Assembly: GCA_029339505.1 (NCBI GenBank)
Contig: JAQISU010000193.1
Span: 2,387,501-2,451,500 of the forward strand
DNA length: 64,000 nucleotides
Source: Unio delphinus
Lineage: Eukaryota > Mollusca > Bivalvia > Unionida > Unionidae
Direction of reading: 5' to 3'
Shown here: in pieces, positions 1-10,461 of the stretch
Numbering within the stretch: position 1 is the stretch's first letter
Layout of the letters: each line of letters starts with the position of its first letter
Notes under the pieces: generated by a model
The model's database searches: none
Told to the model about the DNA's origin: nothing
The model's input: the letters and a program-made list of their open reading frames with translations, nothing else
Translations under genes and position numbers: made by a program

Positions 1-916
1 TTGCTGCCTTATAATTACTGGTTGGAATGCTTTTTGTTGCAGCGTTGGTTATTGCTTGCATTATGTTTTCGTAATATATATCAATGTCATCTGATTCGAA
101 ATGGGAAGTGTTTTCGTTCTTTAGTATTTCTTTAAATGAATCCCAGTCTGCTTTATTGTAGTTCCACCTGGGGAGTTTATTCTGCACTATTGGTTGCACC
201 GTCATCTGCAGAGTGGTAATGATTAGGAAGTGGTCGCTGCCCATCGGGTCAGATTGATCCACCTCCCACTCCGCCACTTGTGCCAGTTTTTGTGTGCATA
301 GAGTGAGATCAATGGCGGTCAAGGTGCCGTTTGTCGGGTTTAATCGAGTTCCGGCCCCATCATTGAGTATGGTTAGGGTTGATGTATTGGCCCAGGCCTC
401 AATCAACCTTCCCCTTTTATCCGTCATTCCTCCCCCCCACAGCTTATTATGGGCATTAAAATCGCCGCATATGACGGTGCGCTCACTAGTGATTAGGGTA
501 GTTATTGCTCTAAGTATATCTTCTTGATTATGGGTGCTTGTCCCCGGGTCATAAATATTAATGATTTGTAGGTCGTTATTCCCTATTTTGACTTTAATTG
601 ATTGTACTTCTATGTGAGAATTACTTATTACCTCTGTTGTTATAGGTATTGGTTCTATTGTTGTTATGTTGTTATTTACATACATGACTAAGCCTCCCCC
701 TGATCTTTCCTGTCGATTTTGGAAGTATCCTGGGGTGTAGCCCTGTATATTAGGCAATGTTTTATTTTTATTAGTTATTTGTGTTTCTTGGATGCAGAGG
801 ATATCAGGTTTTGTTTTGGAATTAATTAATTTTATTTTTAATTCATTTAAGTTATTGAATAGTCCTCTTGCATTCCATTGCCATATTGAAACATTTCCAT
901 TAGTTGTGTCAGCCAT
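1..916 (-). CDS. LINE ORF2, N-terminal endonuclease domain (partial, runs off the left edge)
   Basis: Open in frame from an ATG at 914-916 to base 1, so only about 305 N-terminal residues are visible. The reading shows an exonuclease-endonuclease-phosphatase (APE-type) fold: WNARGL near the start, then KPDILCIQET, a GGGL block, an IYDPG strand, CGDFNAHN and finally a GSDHF motif. These are the metal-binding and catalytic blocks of the endonuclease of LINE-type retrotransposons (I/Jockey-like clades). In the family this domain nicks target DNA to prime reverse transcription; the reverse transcriptase would lie to the left of the window. Its ATG overlaps the ORF1 stop in the 8-base string ATGGCTGA (909-916), which suggests termination-reinitiation. 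No stop or frameshift is visible in this part. Confidence 0.88.
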   Translation of the reverse strand, partial: MADTTNGNVSIWQWNARGLFNNLNELKIKLINSKTKPDILCIQETQITNKNKTLPNIQGYTPGYFQNRQERSGGGLVMYVNNNITTIEPIPITTEVISNSHIEVQSIKVKIGNNDLQIINIYDPGTSTHNQEDILRAITTLITSERTVICGDFNAHNKLWGGGMTDKRGRLIEAWANTSTLTILNDGAGTRLNPTNGTLTAIDLTLCTQKLAQVAEWEVDQSDPMGSDHFLIITTLQMTVQPIVQNKLPRWNYNKADWDSFKEILKNENTSHFESDDIDIYYENIMQAITNAATKSIPTSNYKAA

Positions 917-2942
917 TTCTAATGGGGTCATTTGCTACAATTAGTGTTTTTAGTTGATTTTTGGTTTTTTTGAGGGCGTTTTGTAATCCTTGGTTGTTGC
1001 TATTATTGTTTTGTTTTATTTTATCCATGATGGTTTCTATGGATTTTACTATCTTAATTACCTCGTTAGTTATTTCATTCCCTATGTTGCTTTCCTTTTG
1101 TTGGTCTTTCCTGTTTGTTCTATTTGTGTTGCATTTTTTTCTAGCTGTCCTGTAATCTACTTGATTTTTGTCCATAGTGTCTATTATTTGGTTCTCCCTG
1201 ATTGTTGCGGGGCATATTGTGGATTTTGGTAAATGGGTGCCTTGGCATTGGGCACATTTTGGATTGACCCTTTGGCATTGCCCCTTGTGTGGCCCCCCGC
1301 AGTTGTAGCATTTGTATGGTCTCCTACATTTATTTGTAAAATGGCCCCAGTGTTTACAATTGGAGCAGAATCTGGGTTTGTTTTTGTAGGGTTCTGCTCT
1401 ATATTTTGATCCTGACAAGCCTATTTGGATTAGTTCTGGCAAGGGTGTTTCGGTCTCTATTATATTTATTGAGTATTTGGGCGACTTTTTCCCTATTTGA
1501 TAATTTTTGGTGATGTTGTTTCCCCCCTTTATGAGCTCTTCGTTTAGTTTCTTATTGTCCCAAAGGGACATTTGCCCTGTTAATTGAACTACCGCTTTAT
1601 ATTTGGTTGCTTGCGGTGTTTTGGGGGTAGGTGTGGGTTTTTCCTTATTTTGGTTGGTATTGATGTTGGCTGTTCTCTCTAGTGGGTTGGTAAGTTTGTA
1701 TGGTTTCGTAACCTTCACTGGAATCCCACCTATGTTTTCAATTTCTAGAAACTTTGCTACTTGAGAGCTGGTGTTACAATGTAGGATAATGTAATCTTTA
1801 TTGGGCCTTATGATTTTGCAGGGGCTTTGATGTACCCTTAGTAGAGCCCCTACTAGACTATTTGTGGAGAGGTTTAAGAATTGGGTTGATTTGCTGTGAA
1901 CGTAGAGTGTTAGTTCAAGCCTATGAAATTTTGGTTTGGGCCCTATGTTTGCTGTTTTTTTATGTAAAGGTGGCGGGTTGACATTTTGATTTATTTGTTC
2001 AGGGACTTCAATGTTTACTGTTTTATTTCCTTTTTTGGAGGGCCCTTTTCCCTTTCCTTTTCCGTCCCAGGTTTTAGGGACTGAGATTGGGTTGGAGGCC
2101 GGGGTCCTCTTAGTAGGGGAGGGGTAGATTAGGTCTTCCTCAGTTAATTGCTTGGATGGTCCTGGGGTTTGGCTAGAGTGGTATTTGGTTTTCTTGGCGG
2201 CTTGTGCATACGATTGACTCCTTTCATGTGTTTGGAAAGGAGTGTTTTCGACTGCGTCCGCTTTATTTGTTGGGTTTTTGGATGTATTTAGTTCGGTTTG
2301 AATTGTTCGGTTTGTGGTGTTTTCAATCACGTCCGCCGAATTTTTGGTTGTCCTAATTTGAATTGTTCGGGTGGTGGTGTTTTCCACCACGTCCGCTTTG
2401 TTTGAGTTGAGAGTGCCTTTTTGGTTTTTGGATGTTTGGTTTGGGGTGTTTTCCACCACGTCCGCTAAGTTGGAGTTGGAAGTCCCTATTTGAATTTTGA
2501 ATCTTCGGTTTGGGGTGTTTTCCACCACGTCCGCCAAAAATGTGTTTGGTGTCCCTACATGGTTTTTAACGGGGGATAATACTGATGAAGTGGTTGGATT
2601 TTGTGGGGAATCGCCGGGTGCCAATGTGGCGTCCAAGTCTTCAATTTGGATAGATTCATCATGAAAATTAAATAAGACTGGGGATAGCGGGTCAAGTTTT
2701 GCCGCCTCTTTCTTTAGCATGTTTAATTCAGGAGTTGAATATACTCTAGATTTTCTCTCATTGCTGTTATTGCTTGTATTTAATGGCTTATCTGTATATT
2801 GGTGCACTTTTTTGTGTGCGTTATTCATACGACGTGCCTGCCCTTGCCTTTGTTGCATAGCCTGTTTGTTAGTTTTGGCGGCTGATTTAATTTGGGTGGC
2901 GGCCATTTTTCCTTTGTTCTGACTATTTAGTTGGTCGGCCAT
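909..2942 (-). CDS. LINE ORF1, gag-like protein with zinc knuckles
   Basis: 677 residues from an ATG at 2940-2942. The C-terminal third has a run of cysteine-rich knuckles: CSNCKHWGHFTNKC (CX2CX4HX4C), then CYNCGGPHKGQC and CAQCQGTHLPKSTIC, the usual nucleic-acid-binding tail of ORF1 proteins of I/Jockey-like LINEs. The N-terminal half is polar and low-complexity, rich in Asn, Thr and Lys. It contains five imperfect repeats of the peptide ADVVENTPN. The expected role is packaging of the element RNA into a ribonucleoprotein. ORF2 follows with an 8-base overlap. The long uninterrupted frame indicates a young copy. The DNA behind the peptide repeats resembles, on the opposite strand, the promoter motif of the Polinton at 11.6-32.4 kb (listed separately). 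Confidence 0.88.
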   Translation of the reverse strand: MADQLNSQNKGKMAATQIKSAAKTNKQAMQQRQGQARRMNNAHKKVHQYTDKPLNTSNNSNERKSRVYSTPELNMLKKEAAKLDPLSPVLFNFHDESIQIEDLDATLAPGDSPQNPTTSSVLSPVKNHVGTPNTFLADVVENTPNRRFKIQIGTSNSNLADVVENTPNQTSKNQKGTLNSNKADVVENTTTRTIQIRTTKNSADVIENTTNRTIQTELNTSKNPTNKADAVENTPFQTHERSQSYAQAAKKTKYHSSQTPGPSKQLTEEDLIYPSPTKRTPASNPISVPKTWDGKGKGKGPSKKGNKTVNIEVPEQINQNVNPPPLHKKTANIGPKPKFHRLELTLYVHSKSTQFLNLSTNSLVGALLRVHQSPCKIIRPNKDYIILHCNTSSQVAKFLEIENIGGIPVKVTKPYKLTNPLERTANINTNQNKEKPTPTPKTPQATKYKAVVQLTGQMSLWDNKKLNEELIKGGNNITKNYQIGKKSPKYSINIIETETPLPELIQIGLSGSKYRAEPYKNKPRFCSNCKHWGHFTNKCRRPYKCYNCGGPHKGQCQRVNPKCAQCQGTHLPKSTICPATIRENQIIDTMDKNQVDYRTARKKCNTNRTNRKDQQKESNIGNEITNEVIKIVKSIETIMDKIKQNNNSNNQGLQNALKKTKNQLKTLIVANDPIRNG
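2239..2534 (+). repeat. Five tandem copies of a promoter-like 23-nt motif inside LINE ORF1
   Basis: Copies start near 2239, 2314, 2374, 2443 and 2512. The three best read GGTGTTTTCCACCACGTCCG on the plus strand; the other two carry a few substitutions. Read on the minus strand they encode the ADVVENTP repeats of ORF1. Spacings are about 75, 60, 69 and 69 bases. The same string, with one C/T difference, sits directly upstream of TATA boxes in the Polinton at 12.6-14.5 kb. Confidence 0.85.
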
Positions 2943-4471
2943 ATTGTATTTGATTTATTTGAGGGATAATAAGTTTGAATGTCTAGCTTTTAATTTGCAG
3001 TTTGAATAGTGATAGGTTAGGAAAGAAAAGGGTTATATATTTAATTGAATTGAATTATTGTTGATGATTGCAAGGCTCGAATTAGAGGCAGGACTAACCT
3101 TTCTCAATTGCGAGTGCAACCCAAGCTTGTTGTAGTATGATTCCTACGCTTGTGAATAACAATAATTGTTCGATTAAATGTATTTAGAATTTGAGTGAGA
3201 ATAGTATTGAGAAAGAGTAGTAGTGATTATGAAAGATGTTTGAGGATGAAAAGTAACTTAGTTTTTTAGCACAGAGTATAATTAACTTCTAACGACTTAC
3301 AGTTAGCCTTAACAATGTTGTTGTAGGAGTCCTGGCTGCCTTTGCTGGAGTAGTGGCTGGTGGTAGTGGACTTTTCGTTAGCTGCTGGGTCCTTTAGCGT
3401 AGAAAGGAGGAGGTTGGTGGTGGTGGTGGTAGCAGGCGTCTTGTCGCTGGTGGTTGCTGGTGGCGATGGTGGTGGTACACTAGCAGCTGGCACAGAATAC
3501 ATCCACTCTGACACGCTGTGGGGCAAAACCTTGGTTTATTCTGGTGCTATAAACCAAGTAAAATCCCCTCCCTTACTCTAGTGCTTGAGTAAGAGAATAG
3601 TTCGTATTGCGTGAGAGAGTTTGTGGTTGTGGTCAAATCGGGGAACAGGTGGCTTCGGTCCGGAGTGGTCCAACACGTCTGTTCTTCGTTATAGTTCTTG
3701 CAGGAATGTGACATTTTCTGATTGAATTGAATTGAATTATAGGCTTTAAGTGCTTCGTCCGTGAGGCTCTTAGCACTGTTTTATCTCCTAAAAGGAGTTA
3801 TTTAATTATCCTGTGGGTGGGAATTGTGCCGCGCACCCACTAGGCGTTTATGTGATCAGAGATCACTATTTAATTTGGCCGTCACATCTGGTCAATAATT
3901 GTACTGACGCGGTGTGATTGGAAGGCCAGGGTGGGTAGGAATAGAACCCACACACACCCACCCATTCAGTATTCATTGTATGTGCCTACCTCTGCAATAG
4001 CAGTAAAGAAAAGCGAGAGAAAAATAGTTTTCTCATATCGCCTGTATCTGCATAGTTATTGGGCGTGCATGCACGTGAATTAACTGCTGCAGGCAGCAAG
4101 GGAGGCGAAGAGCCAAGCACGCGCTCATGCATCAAATTCAGTCCAGTTGTACTAATAGACAGCCTAACAACCAATAATGTGTAAGCCACCTGTGCAATTT
4201 GCCAAATATCCGAGTTGTAAATATTTATTAATCATCCTAACATAAAAAAGGGACTTAGTACCATGAGCGTACATACAAAATCCCTAGGAATTTAAAATTA
4301 AAATGTCTAAGTGACATATAAAAGTGTAGTCAATGGTAGGTGAATTTGGTTATGAATTTATTGAAGGCAGTGCCAAAAAGGTCAAATTAGTCTTTTCAGG
4401 GCCAAATAGTTAGTCAAAGAGGGTAACTCTTAACCAAATGAGTACCCTATTATGGCAGTGATTAAAAGCTC
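2943..4471. other. Non-coding stretch: probable LINE 5' region, then unassigned DNA
   Basis: No supported gene. The part next to 2942 lies upstream of LINE ORF1 and is probably its 5' UTR; the LINE 5' end could not be placed. At 3400-3480 there is a GGT-rich trinucleotide stretch that opens spurious frames on both strands. Short GAATT iterations occur at 3048-3057 and 3724-3738. A segment at about 3860-3950 resembles, in reverse orientation, one at about 40466-40562 (see the repeat entry). Confidence 0.5.
3860..3950 (-). repeat. Dispersed repeat copy A (SINE-like, weak)
   Basis: Read on the minus strand this gives CTATTCCTACCCACCCTGG, a spacer, then GACGGCCAAATTAAATAGTG. At 40466-40562 the plus strand gives CTATTCCCACTTACCCAGG, a spacer, then GACGACCAAATTAAATAGCG. 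Shared order and spacing suggest two copies of one short interspersed element. No clear RNA polymerase III boxes were identified. Confidence 0.4.
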
Positions 4472-5479
4472 TCAATATGGCTCGTACTCTTTGTAAGAGA
4501 AAGTGCCCTTTTTCTCTTCCTTCCGCACCAGTTGTTCAGCTGTCCTTCCTTCTGTCTGTATTGTTCTGGGGAAATATATCCCATGCAGCGTTGCGAGGTA
4601 GTTAGATGCATCAACCAGGTGCTCAAATGGCCGCTGAGTAAAAGCTGGGTAGTAATGGCGATGTAGCAGTCTGCATGCGAATTGCCATTGGTTCACTCTA
4701 GGTGGAGATGTCTGCATTGTCCGGAACCCTATATACGTAACAGACGATAAGAATGCAGTGGCTTTTTTCTTGTCTGTAAAGAGGGGGTCCAGTCCCAGTT
4801 CGCTGCATAGCTTTTCCATTATTTGTTTCTTTTGCTTTGGTGGCATTCGTATAGGAGCTGTTGGCGTCTCCCATTTTTCCTTCGGCGTAGTGGTGGTAGT
4901 GGCACTTTCTTTTTGAAATGTTTTATCCAGGTTCACTGCTGGTCCTGGCGGAAGAGTGGGGGTGGTAGGTGTAGATGTCGTCATCCCCTTTTTCCCCTTT
5001 CCTATTGCTTTTTTCTTAAGGGGTGGTGGTGGTGGTGATGGTAGTATTGTTTCAGGCTCCAGTCCAATTACCGGAGATGTGGCTACCTCCACTGTCTTCG
5101 CTGTCGCAAATAGAGTCTGTAACTGTTGGGATAGCATTGCTATCTGTTGGTGAAGTTGTGCTGTGCCGTCTTGTACAGTAGAGTCCCTTTCGGTGCTCTT
5201 CGGCCTTTTTGCTTCACGAACTGCACGTGGGGGGGTGGGTGTACGAGTGCGTTCGGTTTCCCGCCTTCGCCCTGGTTTTCCTCTGTTTCCCCTGTACTTT
5301 GGGTCCCCTTCTTTTTCCTTTGACTTTAATTCTTTATCCCAAATAAGCAGCAAGGTAGTTCTATTCCCTGCTGCTCTGAGGCTCCAATTCGTTGCCTCTA
5401 GCAGTCCAATGCCAAATAATGCATTGAGTGCCTGCTGTGGGATTATCTCCGTCGCTAGCGTAGTCAATAGATTTGTCAT
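4472..5479 (-). CDS. Unrecognised intronless protein with a basic, proline-rich middle
   Basis: 335 residues from the ATG at 5477-5479. I prefer this start because the frame upstream of it has no ATG and contains a TATA box (CTATATAAGG, minus sense, about 5531-5540) some 50 bases before. I do not recognise the family. The N-terminus is a hydrophobic helical segment (TNLLTTLATEIIPQQALNAL). Next comes a strongly basic Arg/Lys/Glu/Pro stretch, a Gln/Leu helix, a Thr/Pro-rich linker with a run of prolines and lysines, and a compact C-terminal domain of about 110 residues rich in aromatic residues. The architecture resembles gag or nucleocapsid proteins (basic linker plus folded domain), but that is only an analogy. 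No partner gene such as a polymerase was found beside it. Confidence 0.55.
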   Translation of the reverse strand: MTNLLTTLATEIIPQQALNALFGIGLLEATNWSLRAAGNRTTLLLIWDKELKSKEKEGDPKYRGNRGKPGRRRETERTRTPTPPRAVREAKRPKSTERDSTVQDGTAQLHQQIAMLSQQLQTLFATAKTVEVATSPVIGLEPETILPSPPPPPLKKKAIGKGKKGMTTSTPTTPTLPPGPAVNLDKTFQKESATTTTTPKEKWETPTAPIRMPPKQKKQIMEKLCSELGLDPLFTDKKKATAFLSSVTYIGFRTMQTSPPRVNQWQFACRLLHRHYYPAFTQRPFEHLVDASNYLATLHGIYFPRTIQTEGRTAEQLVRKEEKKGTFSYKEYEPY

Positions 5480-5530
5480 GTTACTTCGTCGAGTGGCTGC
5501 GGACTCATTTTCTGATTTACTTGTATGTGC

Positions 5531-5540
5531 CTTATATAGA
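5531..5540 (-). promoter_or_regulatory. TATA box of the unrecognised gene ending at 4472
   Basis: CTATATAAGG in minus sense, about 50 bases before the chosen ATG at 5479, a normal distance for RNA polymerase II TATA-driven initiation. Confidence 0.5.
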
Positions 5541-5557
5541 TTTAGTCTCAATGACAA

Positions 5558-7728
5558 GAGTTATGTCCCCTGACTACTTGTCCTTTTGACTTTGTCAGAT
5601 AATGTCACCAACATTTGTTGGATTTCATCCGAATTTGTATGTGTCTTCTTCAAAGTGTTGAGAATGTGACTGGGTTTGATTTCAGTCATAGTTTGTAATG
5701 ACCTTAATGGTGATTTGACTGAGAAATTTGAATTTCTATTACTCCATACAATCAGTGTCAGGAGTTAGGAATGCACATCTCTTCTGTGTATGGCTTAAAA
5801 GTGTTGACCTGTTGTGATGCACCCATTGCTACAAGCTCAAGTTTAATTAACACTATACAAGCAGATTCTAGCACATGATCAATAAGCATGAATGACAGCG
5901 AAGTACATGTAATGATAAGCATTGTAACTAATACAGTAGACCCTCATTTAATTACATGTGTATTTTCATTTTGTTATTATACCATTGCTTTTTCACTTTA
6001 CATTTTTTATTTCTTAGATGACCAATAACAATTAATTATGTTGCTTGATTCCTTTTTGTTTTGTTCTTTACTAAATATTTTCAAGATTATTCATTACAAC
6101 ACTGAATTACAACCAAATTACTTCAATGTACAGTACCTTATTGTTTTTATTATAACACTGAATTACAACTAAATTACTTCAGTGTACAATACCTTATTGT
6201 TTTTATTATAACACTGAATTACAACTAAATTACTTCAGTGTACAATACCCTATTGTTTTATTTATTATTACACTGAATTACAACTAAATTATTTCAGTGT
6301 ACAATACCTTATTGTTTTTATTATAACACTGAATTACAACCAAATTACTTAAGTGTACAGTACCTTATTGTTTTTATTATAACACTGAATTACAACCAAA
6401 TTACTTAAGTGTACAGTACCTTATTGGTTTTTGTTTATTATAACACTAAATTACAACCAAATTACTTCAGTGTACAGTACCTTATTGTTTTTTTTTATGA
6501 TAACACTTAATTACAACCAAATTAGTTCAGTGTACAGTTCCTTATTGTTTTTATAGCTTGGTAGATTTTCATAACTTGCAAAAGATACTTTCTTAATGAG
6601 GTACTAATATACCAGTGCTCATTGCATTGGATGTTCTTTTTAAAAAAAATTCAAAATAATTAAAATAAATGTTAATAACTGACCATTTGAATCTGAACAA
6701 TGCTAGAAATCCTTATTTGGTTATCAAATCCTTTCCTTCTTGGTTAATAAAGATTGATATTTATTAATTTTATATATGTGTTCTAGTCAACAGTCAGGTA
6801 ATAAATAGTTGTTTAAAAGCAATCTTACAAATTCCGTTCGTTGATATTTATTTCTACTCTGTTACTGCAGTTCTTGGTTTGTGGATATTTTTTCATATTT
6901 ACTACTGGGAATATTTCAGTGCAGACTGATCAAATCTTTATGTTTAAATATAACTTTCAAGATTATATTTCGCAAAAAAGAAATGACTTTTCATTTTCAT
7001 CAAATAAAAAGGACTAAATAATGTTACACATTAGAAACTGCTGCAAATTCACAACCTGTGCATGTATGTTTCAGTGATCATTTGCAGACTACATCACATG
7101 GTACAATATACACTTTCTGCTGATGCACAGTGACACTGGCAAAATATGTCACAGTAGATAATGTATTGCAATTAGAGACTTTTTCCAATTTAATAACACT
7201 ATAATAGAATTGAACAATTAAGCCTGTTCTAGACATTGTATAAAAAAATGTATACCTGATTTAATCACAGTCTAAATTTGTAGGCTACAAAACATTGTTT
7301 TTAACTTGTACCATATTTAATGTACGCATTTCATAGTTCTGAAGAATTGTTGACAAACAAACTCTGCAGAATGCAGAGGCCAATGAAAACAGGTCTTTTT
7401 TAATGGTCATTATTGATGTCTAGAGGATGATTGATCATCACAGTGTTACAGCCAGGATTGAATGAATAATAAAATTTGAAATTGATGGATGGAATAAATG
7501 GAGATCTGAGCAGAGATATAGAATATAACAGCATTAGTCCCACACAGGGAACTCATAATTTAATTACTTAGATAAACTGAATAAAATTGTACTAGACTAA
7601 TTACAGAATACACCTATACCAGAAGAATAAACTAACTCAATGAGGTTTGCTTCTTTTTTTTTTCTTTTAGCAGAACCATCATTATATCTCTGATTATATT
7701 TTCTCAAAGACTATCAAATACATGTCCC
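5558..7728. other. AT-rich non-coding DNA with a minisatellite
   Basis: No gene supported. It contains the minisatellite at 6085-6556; the rest is AT-rich with stops in all frames. Confidence 0.6.
6085..6556 (+). repeat. Minisatellite, about 8 copies of a 56-60 bp AT-rich unit
   Basis: Each unit contains TTATTGTTTTTATTATAACA, then CTGAATTACAACYAAATTAC, then TTCAGTGTACARTACC. Copies differ by a few substitutions and by the length of the T run. The last copy ends in unique DNA at about 6557. Confidence 0.9.
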
Positions 7729-8484
7729 TTGGTTAGTCTTTACAAGTATTTGCCTGCCTCCAGAGCCAAGGCCCATTTGCCCCGTTTTAAAAATTTAGGA
7801 TTTTCCTCTGTATCTGTATATGCCCTTATTAATACAGAAGACTTCGTCTGGGAACCGCCCAAACTGTCAGCTTACTTAATAATAATTCAGGTTATCAAAC
7901 AAACATTATTTACACATGCCCCTTTGCTGTTTGGAAAAGATTTACATTTCTCTCCTGCTTCCATTAACATACTTATCCCTACAAAGGTTCTACTTACGAC
8001 AAACATTTCAGCATGTGCAAACAGGAAAGAAGCTTCCTCAATACCACAAACACCAACTGAGTTTACTTTACCAGTTCAAAAGTATGGTGGATAGTACAAA
8101 AATGCCAGTTATTAATATTTACGAATGTTTCAGAGTCAGACACGGTGCTTATGTGGATTTAAGAAGGTTTTCCACTAAAGCAAATTTGAACGATTTTACA
8201 TGTCCAGCTATTATTAACGTTGAACTCGGAAGAACTTGTGTTTTTTCAAAATCGCACCAGAAAAATTGCAAACGTGTAACTGGATATTCATGATCTTGCA
8301 AGGCTGCATGATGCTGTCTCAAAACCTAGCCGAAATCACTGAAAATGGAGTAATCAGAGACACAGGTGTGGCAGTGGCGAGAAAACAATACAAAACAATG
8401 AGTATGTTCATGATACTGACAATGCGGCAAAACAAACCTTGGGAGAATAGATGGATGAAGTTCTTGCAGCAGTATTCGTACTAA
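7729..8484 (+). other. Overlapping weak open frames, no recognised gene
   Basis: Two overlapping plus-strand frames (about 7729-8094 and 7916-8293) and a third (8236-8484) together give frame-shifting readings. None has a motif I recognise. Base composition is less AT-rich here than in the flanks, so this may be an old retrotransposed or transposon-derived coding fragment. It is not supported as a functional gene. Confidence 0.2.
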
Positions 8485-10461
8485 CTTCAAAACGATATGT
8501 CAAAAACATATTGACCAGCCATAAAAGTAGTTAGGGTGAATACGTCGGAATTATTATCGGGACTATGTCAGCAGTAATAAGTATTCGGAAAATATGAGAA
8601 AAAATAATTTGGATATAGAAGGCTTTGTTCTCTATTCTTAAAAATAATTCAATATGTGTAGCATTAATGTTTTATTTTGAATAATCCATAAATATATGTT
8701 TTAACTTTGATGATAAGAGTGTTTATATTTCTTCTACCTCTCTATCGTTCGAGATGTATAGGGTAGATAATTATTAACAATGGTAGAGGTGGAAAGTTTT
8801 AACATGATATATTGATTCTGACGAAGAAGAAAACGAACTAAAGTGTTAATAAATTGAAATAATTATAATAATAATAATAATAATAATAATAACTCGACAC
8901 AAAAGAGGAATTGCGTCTTTTTATCCTTAAAAATTGGTATGTATGATTGTTGAATGAAATGGACACATATTTTTATATGTATGCCCTGAATCAGCCATCT
9001 AGATAGGCATGATGAGATGTCATTTATATCAGATGATTACAGGGGACTCCAGTCTCGGAATGTCTAAGCCTTATTATAGGTAACTTGATATTTCTTATAT
9101 CATCTCTCTTTATAAGAAAGGCTACACAAATGAAGCTTTTATTGTCATAATATTCAACCCAACTGCACAGCTACAGGTCGTTCTGATACCGATCATGCTG
9201 AGTGGTCTACTTCAATTACCGTACGTTTGGTCACCTTCTGGAAATGCTGCAAAACACTGTACAAGAAGAACAATATCAATGATTAATAAAGCAGGGTTGA
9301 TTTTCTAGCAATACTAATGGATATTAGATATCACGCGTGTCTTCCAAGCAGTACTAAAGTACATAGAAACTGACATTAGAAAAAGCTAGGAACATTTCCT
9401 TGTTTTTAATTCTTCATATTTAAACAACATTTATTGAAAGTTTTGAATCGGAGACATAGAACATGTATGCGTTTGAAAGATTCAATTAATTCAGGTATAT
9501 TTGATGCAACACATTCCAACAAGGCAATTTTTTTTTTCACTTTTCAGATAATATGCATGTTATATTGGTGCAATATTGACCTATTTCGGCCTTTTTGCTC
9601 ATCTTATATTTAGGTATAAATGCACTAAGAAATATGAAGTGACAGCATCATAATGGAGCAGTTTTTCTCTCTTTTTTTGTTGGGTAGTTGCTAGGAGAAG
9701 AAAATCACATTTAGTAAATACTAATACTAAATATCATAGAAAAATCTATCAAAATTGTAATATTTGTAGGGTGAAACCCCTAGCGATTCTCTAAATGATT
9801 TATCGATAAATGGTTAAATTGTTTTGCTCATAAATCAACTAAAATCGAATATATTTTTAAGAAAATATCCACACAAAAAAGACCCAAAAAAGATGCAACA
9901 CATTCCAACGAGGCATATTCTTCAGTATTCAGATAATATACATGTTATATGTTATAGTGTTCAATAACACGATTTATCGATAAATCATTTAGAGAATTGC
10001 TGGGGATTTTAACTTACAAAAATCAGAAATCTGACAGATTCTCTAGGATAAAATTGACTAAAATGGATAATAAAAAAAGGTGAAATTTCATCAAATCTGT
10101 AAAGAAATATTCTGTTTTACTGAAATCAGATTTCTATTCAGAACTATAATATTTTTTTAGTTCATTAAGTTTAATGCAGGAATGCGAGTAGTTTATAATC
10201 TGATCTCGGTCACACGTGATCATAGAAATATTTTCTCACCGCAATCTATCTAATTGTTCTTGCGTCAGTAAAAAAATCTTCGTCACCGAACCCATCAATG
10301 ACTATATCAACGATGTTGAATGAAGACTGTGTGATTATTAATTTGCATTTCTAAGTGCTTCCTTGTCGTGTATAAAAACATTTACGTGCTGGTACATATG
10401 TAATATTTATCCGATTAATTCGTGAATCAAGATCAAAAAATCGTTTACGATAAAAAAAATC
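8485..10461. other. AT-rich non-coding DNA
   Basis: No gene seen. It holds an ATA/ATT microsatellite at about 8862-8892, a pair of direct repeats at 9503-9574 and 9892-9957, and a small foldback at 9774-10010. The left end of the outer Polinton could lie here, but I could not identify its terminal repeat. Confidence 0.6.
9774..10010. mobile_element. Small foldback (MITE-like) element
   Basis: Left arm 9774-9812 and right arm 9970-10010 are inverted repeats of about 38 bases sharing ATTCTCTAAATGATTTATCG and the following ATAAAT. The interior of about 150 bases is AT-rich and has no coding potential. No clear target duplication was found. It overlaps one of two direct repeats (9503-9574 and 9892-9957) that begin GATGCAACACATTCCAAC, so the region has a compound history. 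Confidence 0.5.

Noticed and set aside
294..527. Plus-strand open frame over LINE ORF2
   Set aside because: The minus strand encodes the endonuclease; this is an antisense shadow.
3266..3526. Minus-strand frame rich in Thr/Pro/Ser
   Set aside because: No initial ATG; driven by a GGT-type trinucleotide stretch with no conserved motif.
4388..4403. Possible sixth histone stem-loop (CTTTTCAGGGCC) near the unknown gene
   Set aside because: The 5' half of the stem does not pair and it is on the wrong strand for the gene at 4472.
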